DNA of 64,000 nt, from NCBI GenBank assembly GCA_051294375.1, contig CM119264.1, forward strand, positions 26,908,755 through 26,972,754, read 5' to 3'. Shown here in pieces: positions 11,780 through 23,759 of this stretch. Within the stretch, counting starts at the first letter, position 1, and every line of letters starts with the position of its first letter. Both the position numbers and the translations under genes were made by a program. Source of the DNA: Paraspadella gotoi. Taxonomy: Eukaryota > Chaetognatha. Under the pieces are notes generated by a model. It was not told where the DNA came from and did no database searches. It was given only the letters and a program-made list of their open reading frames with translations.

Positions 11780-12110
11780 TGAAATGAATTTTCAACAACG
11801 ATTTTATTTTTAATAAAAAACGGACATGTTTCGGCTTAACTACAAGCCTTCATCAGCATTAAAAAAGTTAGTGAATTTTGAAACAAATTATGTGCATAAA
11901 GAAAGAGTGAGAGAGAGAGAGAGAGAGAGAGAGGGCAAAGTTTCCAACACAGAGTTGAGAAGGGATAGTGGTCAATTGTGAGGACAGATTTAAGGTGAAA
12001 CAAATAGAGCCAGTTTGTGAAAAGAAATTGAAATGGTGAGAGAGAGAGAGAGAGAGAAGGAGAGAGAGAGAGTGAGAGAACTTGAAAAATAATACATTGT
12101 GCAATGTACA
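11780..12110 (-). mobile_element. Penelope-type element end with hammerhead-ribozyme signature and internal GA repeats
   Basis: On the - strand, CTGATGA (11856-11850) is followed by GGCTT-loop-AAGCC and GAAACATGTC (to 11823). This is the order of a type I hammerhead core with a two-base-pair stem III and a GTC cleavage site, the form known from the terminal repeats of Penelope-like retroelements. A four-pair stem I (AATG with CGTT) can form. One extra A sits between CTGATGA and stem II. Downstream of the motif the strand reads AAAATCGTTGTTGAAAA. On the + strand (GA)n at 11901-11934 is followed by GGGCAAAGTTTCCAACACAG. The remnant at 62785-63000 has the same order. No reverse transcriptase is present. 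Confidence 0.55.
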
Positions 12111-12313
12111 ACAAAGATAAATATTGTTTAAAACTTAATGATCAGTGTTAACAATTAACTACTGTGAATAAATAATAAATAATTTTGATATTGTTACGTA
12201 CGATTTCAACAGATCTACCTTGCCTCCGGACTCGTGGTTACTGAAGGACTCTCTTACCAGACAATCACAATAGCAGGATCCCGCAAGCTTTCAATCTTGA
12301 CTCTCTTAGTTGA

Positions 12314-12315
<2 letters not shown>

Positions 12316-12379
<64 letters not shown>
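12316..12379. repeat. (AT)n microsatellite
   Basis: An uninterrupted TA dinucleotide run of about 32 units. Confidence 0.95.
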
Positions 12380-12384
<5 letters not shown>

Positions 12385-13776
12385 GGTATGGAAAGATCTC
12401 TTCGATCAAGTTGCACACTTAATCCTCAAGTCCTACCTTTCCTTTTCCGGAGGCCAAAAGGGGGGGGGGCTTTCGAATCCTCGTTTTTCTTCCTTCACCG
12501 CGAATCAAGAACTAATTTAATTTTTCCTTTTTTCGTTTTGCTTCCGACTCACCGAGCGTCAAAGACGCGTCGCTTTTTCGGAGTCGAAATGAAAGATGAT
12601 CCAATTATCTCCTAGACAAATGGCGGGCGGAGTGGGATTTTATTTTTATTTCTTTCTCTTTCTTTTTATTTTTAGATTAATTTTCAATGATTGTAGCGAT
12701 GGTAACTATGTCGACTGGCATTACGCTATTACCGATTAGTTATTTGGGACAAGAGTGGGCTTTTATGGTAGTGACAATGCATACTTACCATTCTACCTAG
12801 AATAACAAGCACCAAGTTCAATCACGAAGCGAAGAGGAAAGTCAAAAAAAGGAAAACTGCAAAAATGGCAGATTGTAAAATGGTGACGCCTTCGGCCGAG
12901 GGCGAATGACTCCACGAATGGCGTTGACGCGTGACGCAGTTCGGTTAACATCCAAAAAGGACATATCACCTAACGGTTAATGGTTAATAAAGGGCGAGAA
13001 AATCACGGTATTAGAATTCGGAACGCGAAACGAAAAGAATCTATCGGAGGGAGACTCAAGATTCTCGTTCGAATTTATTGTTTGAAAATTTAAGGTTATC
13101 AACCTCAACTAAAAATTTTAAACATTTTATGGGGATCGGGAAAATTAAGATATTCGCTGCACACAGTGCCCACTGCCCAGTCTTTTTTAAAGCGGATCAA
13201 TTTACGACTCCACTTCCTTTTATTCTACCGTTAAACAAGCGCCATCTTTATCGCGCGAAAAAATCTCTATTACTTAACGTACGCCCTTTCGTGCCGCTTC
13301 TCTTTCGCAATAAAACAAAACAACAACAACGATAGATTCTCGGGAAACTACGACGCAGTAGAAAAAAAAAAACTCTGGATGTCGGCCAGAATTCGGATCG
13401 ACCTTCATCCACGGGCGATGACCTTTTGGAGTAGGTCATCCTCGATGGAGATCCGAGGGTCATCCCAGCCAGCATGTAATCATTTTGTCTCGTTGGGTTA
13501 CCGAGCGTGGGTTGGGTTTGTGTGCGGTTTTTTTCGAGACTCGCTCTCTGTCGGAGTCTCTTTTTTATATATATCGCCGTTGGTTTCTTTCCCCCCCCCC
13601 TTTTTTTTTCCTCCTTTCGAACAAATTTGTTTCTTTATTATAATTTTGCTTTAATTATTGTTATCCATTTATCTCCCAGCTTTATTTCTTTCAAGTCTCC
13701 ACTCTCCAATGAACTTTCATTTTTTCCTCTCATTATTAATATTCCTTATAATTTTCACCTCTTTTCTTCTCAACCA
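12380..13776. other. intergenic sequence, no gene recognised
   Basis: Mixed composition with scattered short open frames and a (CAA)n-like tract near 13316. No domain, splice pattern or RNA gene was recognised. Confidence 0.4.
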
Positions 13777-14510
13777 ATATCATCCTCCTTGCCTCCCTTT
13801 CTTTTTTTCCTCTTTCCTCCTCAGCCAATTCCACATTCCTTTCCTCCCTTTCCTTTTTTCCTCTTTCCTCCTCAGCCAATTCCCAATTCCACCTTCCTTT
13901 CCTCCCTTTCCTTTTTTTCTCTTTCCTCCTTAGCCGATTCCATCTTCCTTTCCTCCCTTTCCTTTTTTCCTCTTTCCTCCTCAGCCAATTCCATCTTCAT
14001 TGTCTCCCTTTCATTTTTTCATCTTTTCTCCTTAGCCGATTCCACCTTCCTTTCCTCCCTTTCCTCCCTTTCCTTTTTTCCTCTTTCCTCCTTAGCCGAT
14101 TCCACCTTCCTTTCCGCCCTTTCCTTTTTTCCTCTTTCCTCCTCAGCCAATTCCATCTTCCTTGTCTCCCTTTCATTTTTTCATCTTTCCTCCTCAGCCA
14201 ATTCCATCTTGCTTGCCTCCCTTTCCTTTTTTCCTCTTTCCTCTTTATCCAATTACATCTTGCTTGACTCCTTTTCCTTTTTTCATCTTTCCTCCTTAGC
14301 TTATTCCATCTTCATTGCCTCCCTTTCCTTTTTCCTCTTTCCTCCTCAACCAATTCCACCTTCCTTGCTTCTCTTTCCTTTTTTCATCTTTCCTCCTCAG
14401 CCAATTCCATCTTCTTTGCCTCCCTTTCCTTTTTTCCTCTTTTCTCCTCAGCCAATTCCATCTTCCTTGCCCCCCTTTCCTTTTTTCCTCCTTCCCCGCT
14501 GACCACTTTT
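13777..14510 (+). repeat. pyrimidine minisatellite, about 14 units of about 51 bases
   Basis: The unit is close to CAGCCAATTCCATCTTCCTT followed by TCCTCCCTTTCC and TTTTTTCCTCTTTCCTCCT. Units differ by a few substitutions (CAGCCAATTCC against TAGCCGATTCC). Almost every unit ends in a long pyrimidine run plus CAG or TAG, so it resembles a 3' splice site. The unit length is divisible by three, which creates a long spurious reading frame. Confidence 0.9.
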
Positions 14511-17500
14511 TTCGTGGGTTTCGGAGAAGGATGAAGATGAGGAGGAGAGTAACCAAAATAAAAAACCCGCAGTAAGAATCGCGTGCGACCTTTTTTCGTC
14601 GTCTCGTCAAAGAATCCTCTCCCTTACCCCACTCCCTTAATTTTTATCGACCCACCCACACCCCCCACGCTTTTTTTTCGCACTGCCGTACTCTTTGGTT
14701 CAGAGACGCACGGGTCTTGCCTTCGGGGTAATGACCAAACGTAGAATCGAGAAAGACGAAAACAAAACAAGTGAGTAGAGACTCTGGAGTCTCTGGCCTG
14801 TCGGCTCTGAGAAAACTGGGGGATTGTTTACGTCTGAAAAAAAGAAACGGAGCACGTGATTGATGTCACCGTATGAGATCGCGACGTCCAAAGATTAGAA
14901 TAGAGAATAGAGATTCGCTCTCATATCGTACAGGATGGACCCGTTTACTAAATTTCTTCATGACTATGAATATGAACAGGCTATGCCAATGGCACCTTTT
15001 TTAAAAACATTTATTGATTATCGCCTTTCTTTAACGGTTTTTTTATACGATAAGTAATTAAAATTACCCCACTCTATCAATCTATTTTGTTTTTTATCAA
15101 TTCGTCGCGCTGTAAATCCCACTTCAAATGCTTCAATCCCATTAACGAGTTCGTTCCCTCGATTTTTCTCTCTCATCATAATTTGTTATTTTGTTTATCC
15201 CAACTACGACCGCTGCCCGCAAGAGGGTCTCGAATCTAATGGCTTTTGTCGCCGCGATATAGCTTTTGGTTAATTGGTTGGCGAAAGCGCAGCCAATGTA
15301 GTAGTTTGTTTGCCGAATTAAAAAAAAATAGATGTTCGAGTACTGAAGGAAAAGAAAGATAAGGAAAGGAAGTAAATTGAAAGGGGAGAGAAAAAAAAAG
15401 AAAGGAAGAAGAGGAAAGGAAAGGATGCGGGACAAAGAAGACTCGATAAAGGACAATCTTTGTCAATAGACTTTCTCTTTAAATTCACAATCTTCTGCGC
15501 CTGTGGAGTCGAAATTCAAATTTAACCGTTCGTTTTTAATTAGTAGAATGAGATGAAACATAATTTATTCATTTCCTCGTCATTCTCCGCCCTGTTGAAT
15601 CCGCCTCAACTTTCAACCGAGATCTTCTCATCCGGAATCGTCATCCGGGGACCGATCGCTTCATCCGGGGACCGATCGCTTCTTTCTTCCACCATCAGGA
15701 CCTCGAAAACCCAGCTCCCTAACCGACCCCAGCCGTCGCCCCTCTCTCCAGCCAACTCCAGTTGAAATCGTTTTCCACCACGGCAATACATTAAGATTTT
15801 TTTTTTCAAATGCCGCAAAAGAATTCAAACTCGCTTGATATGAGTAACGTGTTATTAATTAAATTATTATTTATTAATTTTCTACCGATATGCGATACTT
15901 TTCGAGCACGGTTCAATTCTTTAGTGGCATTTGAAAAAAATCTTGCTGTATGGAGTTCCCTCCCTTTTCCAATTTCCAGCCGCCGTGCTCTTTGCCCGCC
16001 CTCCTAAAAAAGAACAACAATTATTAGTCATTCATTGCCGCCGCTTAATTGATCATTGTACCCTCCGCTCAATTGATGTACCCCCGAGTCTCTTCGCCAA
16101 TGCATCCATTCTGTTCGATAAACTTGATACCTTTTCGGTTTGCCCCGAACAGTCAAGGCTCTTTTCTCACTTGCAAAAGCCCCTTCAAGGGCCCCTTCAA
16201 GGGCCCCTTCAAGGGCCTTCACCAAACCTTCGTTTCTCTTTCCAACTCAAGAAATCGAAACGGCTTTTTAAATTTAATGAAGATCGCTCTTTCTCGAATT
16301 TCCAACGAGAATTTAACGCCCAATTTTCTATTTTCCTCCAGTATTTTTACTTTTTCTCTTTTCTCTTTTCCTCTCTCTTTCTCTTTCTCTTTTTCGGTCC
16401 CATTGAACGCGGAGCGAACGACGAACGACGACGACGACGACGACGACGAGAATGAAGAGACGACGATAAGAAATATCCCAGATCCCATTGCCTCTATCCA
16501 TCACTTGGTTGGAGGCGTCGTCGTCGTCGTCTTTTTCTCGTCGTCTTCGTCGTCGTCGGCGTCCTTTTCTCGTCGTCGTCGTCGTCGTCGTCGTCGGCGA
16601 GCGTCCCATCTCAGGCGCGTCCTCGTCCGGCTCGAGAGAACTTATCGAGTGCGTCGCTTTTTTTCCTTCCAAGAGCGTCAATTGATACCGTTGCTTTGGT
16701 ATAAGTTATTAGTTTTCTTTTGGAAGCTACGAAGTTTGTAGTATAGTAAATTATGAGTCCTTAATTGCGTTCTATTGGCGTCTGGCGCTAATGTTATTCA
16801 ATTATGATATAGATGCATTTATTGCGACATTTAATTATGATAAAAGTGACATAAGTCTTATTTGAATAAAAAATGGATAAGTTACACCCCACTAATGAGT
16901 ACGCATATTGTAATAAAATAATGTAGTAGGACGGGTTTTTATGTTTCACACAGGGATCACTCTTATCAATAGCGGTAGAAAAGATTGAAAAGTGATAATA
17001 CAACGAAGAAAAAACAGATAATATTATGTGTACGTACATTGGCTATCTTTCAAATATTATTCTCGCTAGATATACAACTATTTAATATAAATATAAATCT
17101 GTCTGTTCTTTGAATTATATGTATATTATATGTGAATTTGATCGATGGAATTCATGATTTTCGCAGTACATTTGCATAGTAATAAATATACTTATTTTAA
17201 AAAAATAGTCTGTTTTTAATATAACTGAACAAATTGCCTATAATTCCTGATATCGCTACTTTTTTCCAATAGATTCCTATCCTTTTCCCTATATTGGGTC
17301 TTAGATTTTTTAACGTTATTGTCTCTTGAATTTGCATAACGGATATATATAAGATGCTATACTATTTAACCTCCTAGTATTTCTCGTAGCAGACGTTTTA
17401 AGCCTTTATTTCCCAGTTTGTAGAAACTATGTTAAACAAATAATTAAAGATACGATAATAGTGACTTATTATATTACGTACATAATTGATTTTACACAGA

Positions 17501-17850
17501 GAGCGAGCTTTCTCGCATCTTCCATAACCAGACAAGACATATTTAGGTCAGGGAAAATCGACAGGCTCCCCTGCATTTTGAAATCTCTAGAAATACATAC
17601 CTCTTCCCAATACTCTGTTCTCTTTCTATTCCTACATATGAGTCCCATCTCTTACGTACCTCTCGCAACATCACCTCATTCCGCGCGTACTGACCATATT
17701 GGTCTACTTTGTTCGTTATTCTATCAAAATTTCGAGTATTCATTTGCCGCTGTGTCCTCTATAAAGAAATAAATCTAATTATAATTGCCCGTCTACCGAA
17801 TTGTACTCACACGATTGGATGAGAATATTATGAACCCGGAAGGCTATCTC
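14511..17850. other. intergenic sequence with small tandem and trinucleotide repeats
   Basis: No gene recognised. Visible structure: a 20-base unit (TCATCCGGGGACCGATCGCT) repeated exactly twice at about 15640-15680; a palindromic 12-mer CCCCTTCAAGGG repeated three times at about 16182-16218; (GAC)n at about 16424-16450; (GTC)n at about 16518-16600. The stretch 16740-17850 is AT-rich with nothing seen. Confidence 0.6.
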
Positions 17851-18245
17851 TAGACGTCTGCTCCTCGGCTCTCTCCCGTTCTCTCTCTCCCCTCCTCACG
17901 CGCATCTCTCTTCTCTTCTTCGCGCTCTCGTCTCTCTCTCTTTCTCTTTCTCTCAGTCCTTCCCATCTTCTTGCTTCTCCTTGCGGTCGTTCCTCTCAGT
18001 GTCCTTCGCGCCTCTCGTCTTTCTTCCATCTCCTTTCTTCTCTTATCTCTTTACTCTTTTTTTTTCTCTTCTCTTTCTCTCTCTCCTTTTTTCTCCTTCT
18101 GGCATCAATGTCCGAGGCGTCGACCTCGATGTCCAAGGCGTTGCTTTTCGTTTGTCTTGCGGCCTCTCTCTCAATTAAGTCGTCGCTGATCGCAGACCGC
18201 GGTTGTACTATTGGCCAGAGGAGAAGGGAGTTCGATCATGCGAAG
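17851..18245. other. CT-rich sequence ending in a gap
   Basis: Pyrimidine-rich sequence (CTCTCT, TTCTTC) leads into the gap at 18246. No gene recognised; an open frame near 18108 runs into N and cannot be judged. Confidence 0.4.
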
Positions 18246-18394
18246 NNNNNNNNNNNNNNNNNNNNNNNNNNNNNNNNNNNNNNNNNNNNNNNNNNNNNNN
18301 NNNNNNNNNNNNNNNNNNNNNNNNNNNNNNNNNNNNNNNNNNNNNNNNNNNNNNNNNNNNNNNNNNNNNNNNNNNNNNNNNNNNNNNNNNNNNN
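18246..18394. other. assembly gap (149 N)
   Basis: A run of N bounded on the right by AGAGAGAGAG, suggesting a collapsed GA repeat. Confidence 0.99.
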
Positions 18395-18733
18395 AGAGAG
18401 AGAGAGATTTTTGTTCTTTCTCGTGCTGCTCAATGGAATCGTCAATACTGCCATTGTTAAAATTTTCTTCATAGAAGCGAATAAAAAACAAGGTCAATAA
18501 AAAAATTTCTGACAAGAATATAAACCGAACAATTTGTAAAGAAAATAAAAGAAGGTTTGTTTTCATCTTGTTGCAGATTCAAAACATATTTTGTTCTTTC
18601 GGTTTTATTCTTCCCATATTTCTTTCGCTTAATCCAACTTTGTCTTTCTCGCCCAAATCTCTTTCCTCAATTTTGATTCCCGCTTCTTATGTCATTCGTC
18701 TTGCTCTCGCTCTCTCTCTCTTTTCTCTCTCTC

Positions 18734-18884
18734 NNNNNNNNNNNNNNNNNNNNNNNNNNNNNNNNNNNNNNNNNNNNNNNNNNNNNNNNNNNNNNNNNNN
18801 NNNNNNNNNNNNNNNNNNNNNNNNNNNNNNNNNNNNNNNNNNNNNNNNNNNNNNNNNNNNNNNNNNNNNNNNNNNNNNNNNNNN
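18734..18884. other. assembly gap (151 N)
   Basis: A run of N flanked on both sides by CTCTCT. Confidence 0.99.
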
Positions 18885-18916
<32 letters not shown>

Positions 18917-19109
18917 ACTATCTACTTCTCTCTCATTCGCTCTCTATCTCCTAAATGGGTTAACAACGAAACTAATGAAATAAAAACATTTTTAGCCGGG
19001 AATAAATAAATCCAAACTGACGTATCATCAATGTTACTCTACATATATTCTCTTCGCAAATTAGCATTCCTCTCTTTTTCTTTACTGTCTGAATCCTGTT
19101 TTATCCTCT

Positions 19110-19455
19110 CATTTTTTTCTTTTCTTCCATCTCACCATCTCTCAATTCCATCCTCTCATTTTTTACCTTTTCTTCTATCTCACCATCTCTCAATTCCATC
19201 CTCTATTTTTTTTCTTTTTTTCCATCTCACCATCTCTCAATTCCATCCTCTCATTTGTTCTCTTTTCTTCCATCTCACCATCTCTCGATTCCATCCTCTC
19301 ATTTGTTCTCTTTTCCTCCATCTCTCCATCTCTCCATCTCTCAATTCCATCCTCTCATTTGTTCTCTTTTCTTCCATCTCACCATCTCTCAATTCCATCC
19401 TCTCATTTGTTCTCTTTTCTTCCATCTCACCATCTCTCAATTCCATCCTGCCTTT
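19110..19455 (+). repeat. pyrimidine minisatellite, about 7 units of about 48 bases
   Basis: The unit is TTCCATCTCACCATCTCTCA followed by ATTCCATCCTCTCATTTGTT and CTCTTTTC. The fifth unit has an extra CCATCTCT. It is another pyrimidine array with unit length divisible by three, unrelated in sequence to the 13.8 kb array. Confidence 0.9.
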
Positions 19456-20009
19456 CTTTCTTTTTCTCTATGCTAATTCGAGTAAAGTAATCGGATCTAA
19501 CGTAATGAATTAAATTCAACTCGATCTTGTCTCCATCTCTGCTTCTTAATCTTTTTCTTCTTCCTTTTCTTTCTTTTTTTTTAATTTCGTTTCTCGTTCT
19601 TCGCTTTCTGTTTTCATCTTCTGTTTTCGATCTTCATGTCATAAACATGAAGATGGACGTGAGAGATCTTATTGTCATGTGATTGACATGGTAACGTTGA
19701 AATAATCTACGATAGTTAATGATAAGTGATGTGCTGTGTTGATAGTGATGAAAGGGCCGAAATGATTTTTGACTACATGTTGCAATTGCTTCCACCACAA
19801 ACACGATTGATGACAAAATTATCGATTCGACCGACGCCGATTGTGTCGATGCGACCGCCGACTCGGCCGACTCCGCCGACGCCGCCGACTCCTCCGACGC
19901 AACCCCGAGATGTTTTCAACGCCGACCGCGTGATTTTTCGACGTCGCTCGTCCAAAACAAACGACAACAACGACAACGCTGTCCCGAGAACAGAGAGAGG
20001 AAAAAAAAA
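19456..20009. other. intergenic sequence with a CCGAC-rich patch
   Basis: No gene recognised. Positions 19825-19900 hold tandem variants of CCGACGCCG and CGACTCCGC. The stretch ends in CAGAGAGAGG, poly(A) and a gap. Confidence 0.4.
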
Positions 20010-20113
20010 NNNNNNNNNNNNNNNNNNNNNNNNNNNNNNNNNNNNNNNNNNNNNNNNNNNNNNNNNNNNNNNNNNNNNNNNNNNNNNNNNNNNNNNNNNN
20101 NNNNNNNNNNNNN
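20010..20113. other. assembly gap (104 N)
   Basis: A run of N following a poly(A) stretch. Confidence 0.99.
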
Positions 20114-20357
20114 AGTCGGCATGTTGGGTGAAAATATTATTATGAGCTTCCTGGAAAACAGAATCATCTCCGTTGAGTGTTGAGAGGAAAAAAATAGTGG
20201 GGGAAGCTCACAGGGCGTTAATCGTTCCGTTGTGCTTGGTTCCTTGCTTGCTTTTAAAGCTGGCTCGGATTTCAATTACACAACTTGGCCGTATGTAGCG
20301 AAAGTCGAGTTGCTTTTTTGTTTCTCGTTTTGTTTTCCTTTTTTCCCGCGCGATATA

Positions 20358-20625
20358 NNNNNNNNNNNNNNNNNNNNNNNNNNNNNNNNNNNNNNNNNNN
20401 NNNNNNNNNNNNNNNNNNNNNNNNNNNNNNNNNNNNNNNNNNNNNNNNNNNNNNNNNNNNNNNNNNNNNNNNNNNNNNNNNNNNNNNNNNNNNNNNNNNN
20501 NNNNNNNNNNNNNNNNNNNNNNNNNNNNNNNNNNNNNNNNNNNNNNNNNNNNNNNNNNNNNNNNNNNNNNNNNNNNNNNNNNNNNNNNNNNNNNNNNNNN
20601 NNNNNNNNNNNNNNNNNNNNNNNNN
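20358..20625. other. assembly gap (268 N)
   Basis: A run of N between GCGCGATATA and a T run. Confidence 0.99.
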
Positions 20626-20689
20626 TTTTTTGATAAATCGCGTCACAGAGAGATTAACATTATTTGCGCGATTAAAAGATGACGACCGA

Positions 20690-20830
20690 GACGATAATCC
20701 GAGCGCGCGACGAAAGCGCATAAGTGTGACGGAACTGCATGCGTGCGACTCACGCGCATGCGCTTGAGCGCAGAGTCTTCGTCGAGGATCGCGACCAAGT
20801 TTTTTTTCTCTTCGTCCCGCGGAGTTCGTT
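20690..20830. promoter_or_regulatory. CpG-rich block with an NRF1-like palindrome
   Basis: CGCGCATGCGCT at 20753-20764 matches the nuclear respiratory factor 1 consensus YGCGCAYGCGCR except for the last base. It lies in a CpG-rich block (GAGCGCGCGACGAAAGCGC and on). This may be a promoter of an unseen gene; no transcript start or adjacent coding exon was identified. Confidence 0.3.
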
Positions 20831-21533
20831 CACCCGACTCTCTTTCTTTTTTTTCTTTTCGCGTTTTTTTTTTTTTTTTTTTAAGAAAGCGTCCCGTTCG
20901 CCGGTTTAGTTTGAGAATTGGAGAACTGAGTCTTTCTATAAATTTTCTTCTAGTTAGTTTCTGTCGTATTGTATCTTCTAGTAGTAAAATTCCGTTCAGT
21001 CAGTCGTTGAATAAGTTTTAAAGTTCGTTTTACAAATTGTTAAGTTCGAAAAGTCTTTCATTGAATTCCTATTTTTTGCAATCATAGTCAATTAGGTGGA
21101 TGGCGTTTTAAAAATAAATTAATATTTTTGCTTGTCCTTTTATTGTCTACCCGATATCGAAACCGTTCTCCCTCCAATAATTCTCGCACTACGCGATGTT
21201 TTTACCGCTAAACGATTTGTTTATGTTTTGTTCCCTCCACCAGAGTCCACCCCTGTTGTCGGTAATGATTTACTCTCTCTTCCGCGACCATCAATAATTG
21301 TTCCTTTTGTTTTGCGCTTTTCAAAAAAAATGTGTTTTTCTCCCTCTTCTCTTTTTCCCGCGAGTAATAATTTCGTCATTTAATACAACGCAATATTTTC
21401 TCATCAAATTTATTTTTTCTGTTTTTCATTTTCTTCTTCTTTTTCTCTCTGAGTTTCCATCCATGGAATTCCGCGCGTCCCGCAGTGTAAAGCACCATGA
21501 TTAGGACGCCAACCTCGGAGGCTCTTGTTTTAC

Positions 21534-21536
<3 letters not shown>

Positions 21537-21590
<54 letters not shown>
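21537..21590. repeat. (GA)n microsatellite, about 27 units
   Basis: A perfect GA run. Confidence 0.97.
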
Positions 21591-21593
<3 letters not shown>

Positions 21594-21788
21594 CTCGTTT
21601 CAGCGTCATTACGCCCTTTCAGACACAACAGTGGAGTGAGATAGACGCTAATTTATTATAGAGAAATCTGAAGTGTGCGTGTGACTGTTTTCGTATGTGT
21701 ATATGAACGTGTATGTTACTGTGTTCGACCGTGCCTTTATCGACATGCATTTGTGTCGATAATAGAAAAAGGGAGACTATGCACCATT

Positions 21789-22045
21789 NNNNNNNNNNNN
21801 NNNNNNNNNNNNNNNNNNNNNNNNNNNNNNNNNNNNNNNNNNNNNNNNNNNNNNNNNNNNNNNNNNNNNNNNNNNNNNNNNNNNNNNNNNNNNNNNNNNN
21901 NNNNNNNNNNNNNNNNNNNNNNNNNNNNNNNNNNNNNNNNNNNNNNNNNNNNNNNNNNNNNNNNNNNNNNNNNNNNNNNNNNNNNNNNNNNNNNNNNNNN
22001 NNNNNNNNNNNNNNNNNNNNNNNNNNNNNNNNNNNNNNNNNNNNN
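21789..22045. other. assembly gap (257 N)
   Basis: A run of N. Confidence 0.99.
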
Positions 22046-22528
22046 TTTTTTTTCTGGAGGGTCGACGAAGTTCGACCAGATTTGGTGTCGTTTCGTCAAA
22101 CTCTGACGTTTCTTTATTCTCTCGGTGTCATTTCGTATATATTTTGGGTCGTTTTGTTTCGCTTCTTGCAATGTCTACGCATTGTGTAATCACGTGGCGC
22201 CGTTGTCCAAATAGACTCCCTTTCTGTTGGCCTGAATCGTTTGAAAATGACTCGGGTCGAAAGGGCTATTAGTTTTTTTTAACTTGGATCATTTTTAACT
22301 AACAATGACTTTTGGTCGATTATTTAATTGTGATGGACACGTATCGGGACAACTACATGTTAAACAATGACCGGAACCAAAACTAATAAAAAAAAAAGAA
22401 AAAATAAGTAAACAAAAATATATAACATAACAAAATTGCGAGAAAAAAAATTAGGAATTTACGAAAAATGCAATAAAAACGATAATATTAAGAACCCACC
22501 TCCCTCTCGTCCTTTGGCTGATTAACAA
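22046..22528. other. short sequence between gaps, no gene recognised
   Basis: Begins with short near-repeats of TCGTTTCGTCAAA and TCATTTCGTATAT, then becomes AT-rich with poly(A) runs. Confidence 0.4.
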
Positions 22529-22777
22529 NNNNNNNNNNNNNNNNNNNNNNNNNNNNNNNNNNNNNNNNNNNNNNNNNNNNNNNNNNNNNNNNNNNNNNNN
22601 NNNNNNNNNNNNNNNNNNNNNNNNNNNNNNNNNNNNNNNNNNNNNNNNNNNNNNNNNNNNNNNNNNNNNNNNNNNNNNNNNNNNNNNNNNNNNNNNNNNN
22701 NNNNNNNNNNNNNNNNNNNNNNNNNNNNNNNNNNNNNNNNNNNNNNNNNNNNNNNNNNNNNNNNNNNNNNNNNNNNN
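22529..22777. other. assembly gap (249 N)
   Basis: A run of N. Confidence 0.99.
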
Positions 22778-22897
22778 TCGGCTTACGCGATCGTCTCTCT
22801 CTCCCTCTTTGACGAGGCCCTCTATCGGGCGGAATCGTCACCCTGAAATAATCTCATCGACAGAAACGTGGATTTTTTTTTGTCTTTCGCGCGGCGG

Positions 22898-23107
22898 NNN
22901 NNNNNNNNNNNNNNNNNNNNNNNNNNNNNNNNNNNNNNNNNNNNNNNNNNNNNNNNNNNNNNNNNNNNNNNNNNNNNNNNNNNNNNNNNNNNNNNNNNNN
23001 NNNNNNNNNNNNNNNNNNNNNNNNNNNNNNNNNNNNNNNNNNNNNNNNNNNNNNNNNNNNNNNNNNNNNNNNNNNNNNNNNNNNNNNNNNNNNNNNNNNN
23101 NNNNNNN
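22898..23107. other. assembly gap (210 N)
   Basis: A run of N bounded on the right by AGAGAGTTAG. Confidence 0.99.
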
Positions 23108-23317
23108 AGAGAGTTAGAAAAAAGAAATGGACGGAATGCGAATGAAGGAATACGCAATGACCCGTTGGGTGGCGCTGTTAGCTTTGTCTTTGTCCTTGTT
23201 GTCGTTGTCGTCGTTTGTATTCCTCCATTCTAATAGCAACCTTTCTTTCAGCGACCTCTCATTTTACGTCTTATCTAGTAACGTCTTCTCTATCTTTCAA
23301 CCTCTTCCCCATAATAT

Positions 23318-23319
<2 letters not shown>

Positions 23320-23359
<40 letters not shown>
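23320..23359. repeat. (CT)n microsatellite
   Basis: A perfect CT run of about 20 units. Confidence 0.95.
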
Positions 23360-23365
<6 letters not shown>

Positions 23366-23637
23366 ATTCTCAGTATTTTCTATTCATTGTCTTATCTATC
23401 AACGTCCTTTCACCAAATTCCCTACAGACTCAGTACAAAGTAAATAGCGAAGGTCGACCAACTGCAATCGCCATCATCAATGGTGCAGGAAGCAACTTAA
23501 TTAAAGCGAAGGCTTTGTTGCGTTTAACGGCAGATACAAGTAATCGATACAACAACAACATTCTACACTCAACTGTTATTACTGATAAACTGATAGTAAA
23601 TGTAAATGTAATAATAATAATCCTCAACCTGCCAAAC

Positions 23638-23749
23638 CGCGCTCAAGGATCCCGTCTCCAACGAAGAGACCCGTCCTTCCGTCCCGCGGGCAAAGAAAAA
23701 ATTCCGGAACTGAGAAAGAGGGTTACGGAGTTTGAGCCGAACAAAAGCC
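23638..23749 (+). other. candidate coding exon, product unknown
   Basis: An open frame ends with KIPELRKRVTEFEPNKSR and meets AAAGCCG/gtgaggtg, a strong donor match. The peptide is basic and hydrophilic. The acceptor is unclear (a weak CTCAAG lies near 23646) and no family is recognised. It could be an exon upstream of the decayed gene-like zone at 25.5-29.1 kb. Confidence 0.3.
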
Positions 23750-23759
23750 GGTGAGGTGT

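Noticed and set aside
13507-14502. A 331-codon + strand reading frame rich in Phe, Ser and Leu
   Set aside because: It is produced by the 51-base pyrimidine minisatellite, whose unit length is divisible by three; the peptide has no domain and tracks the DNA repeat.
18108-23233. Frames that run through N blocks
   Set aside because: Most of their length is undetermined sequence, so no product can be claimed.
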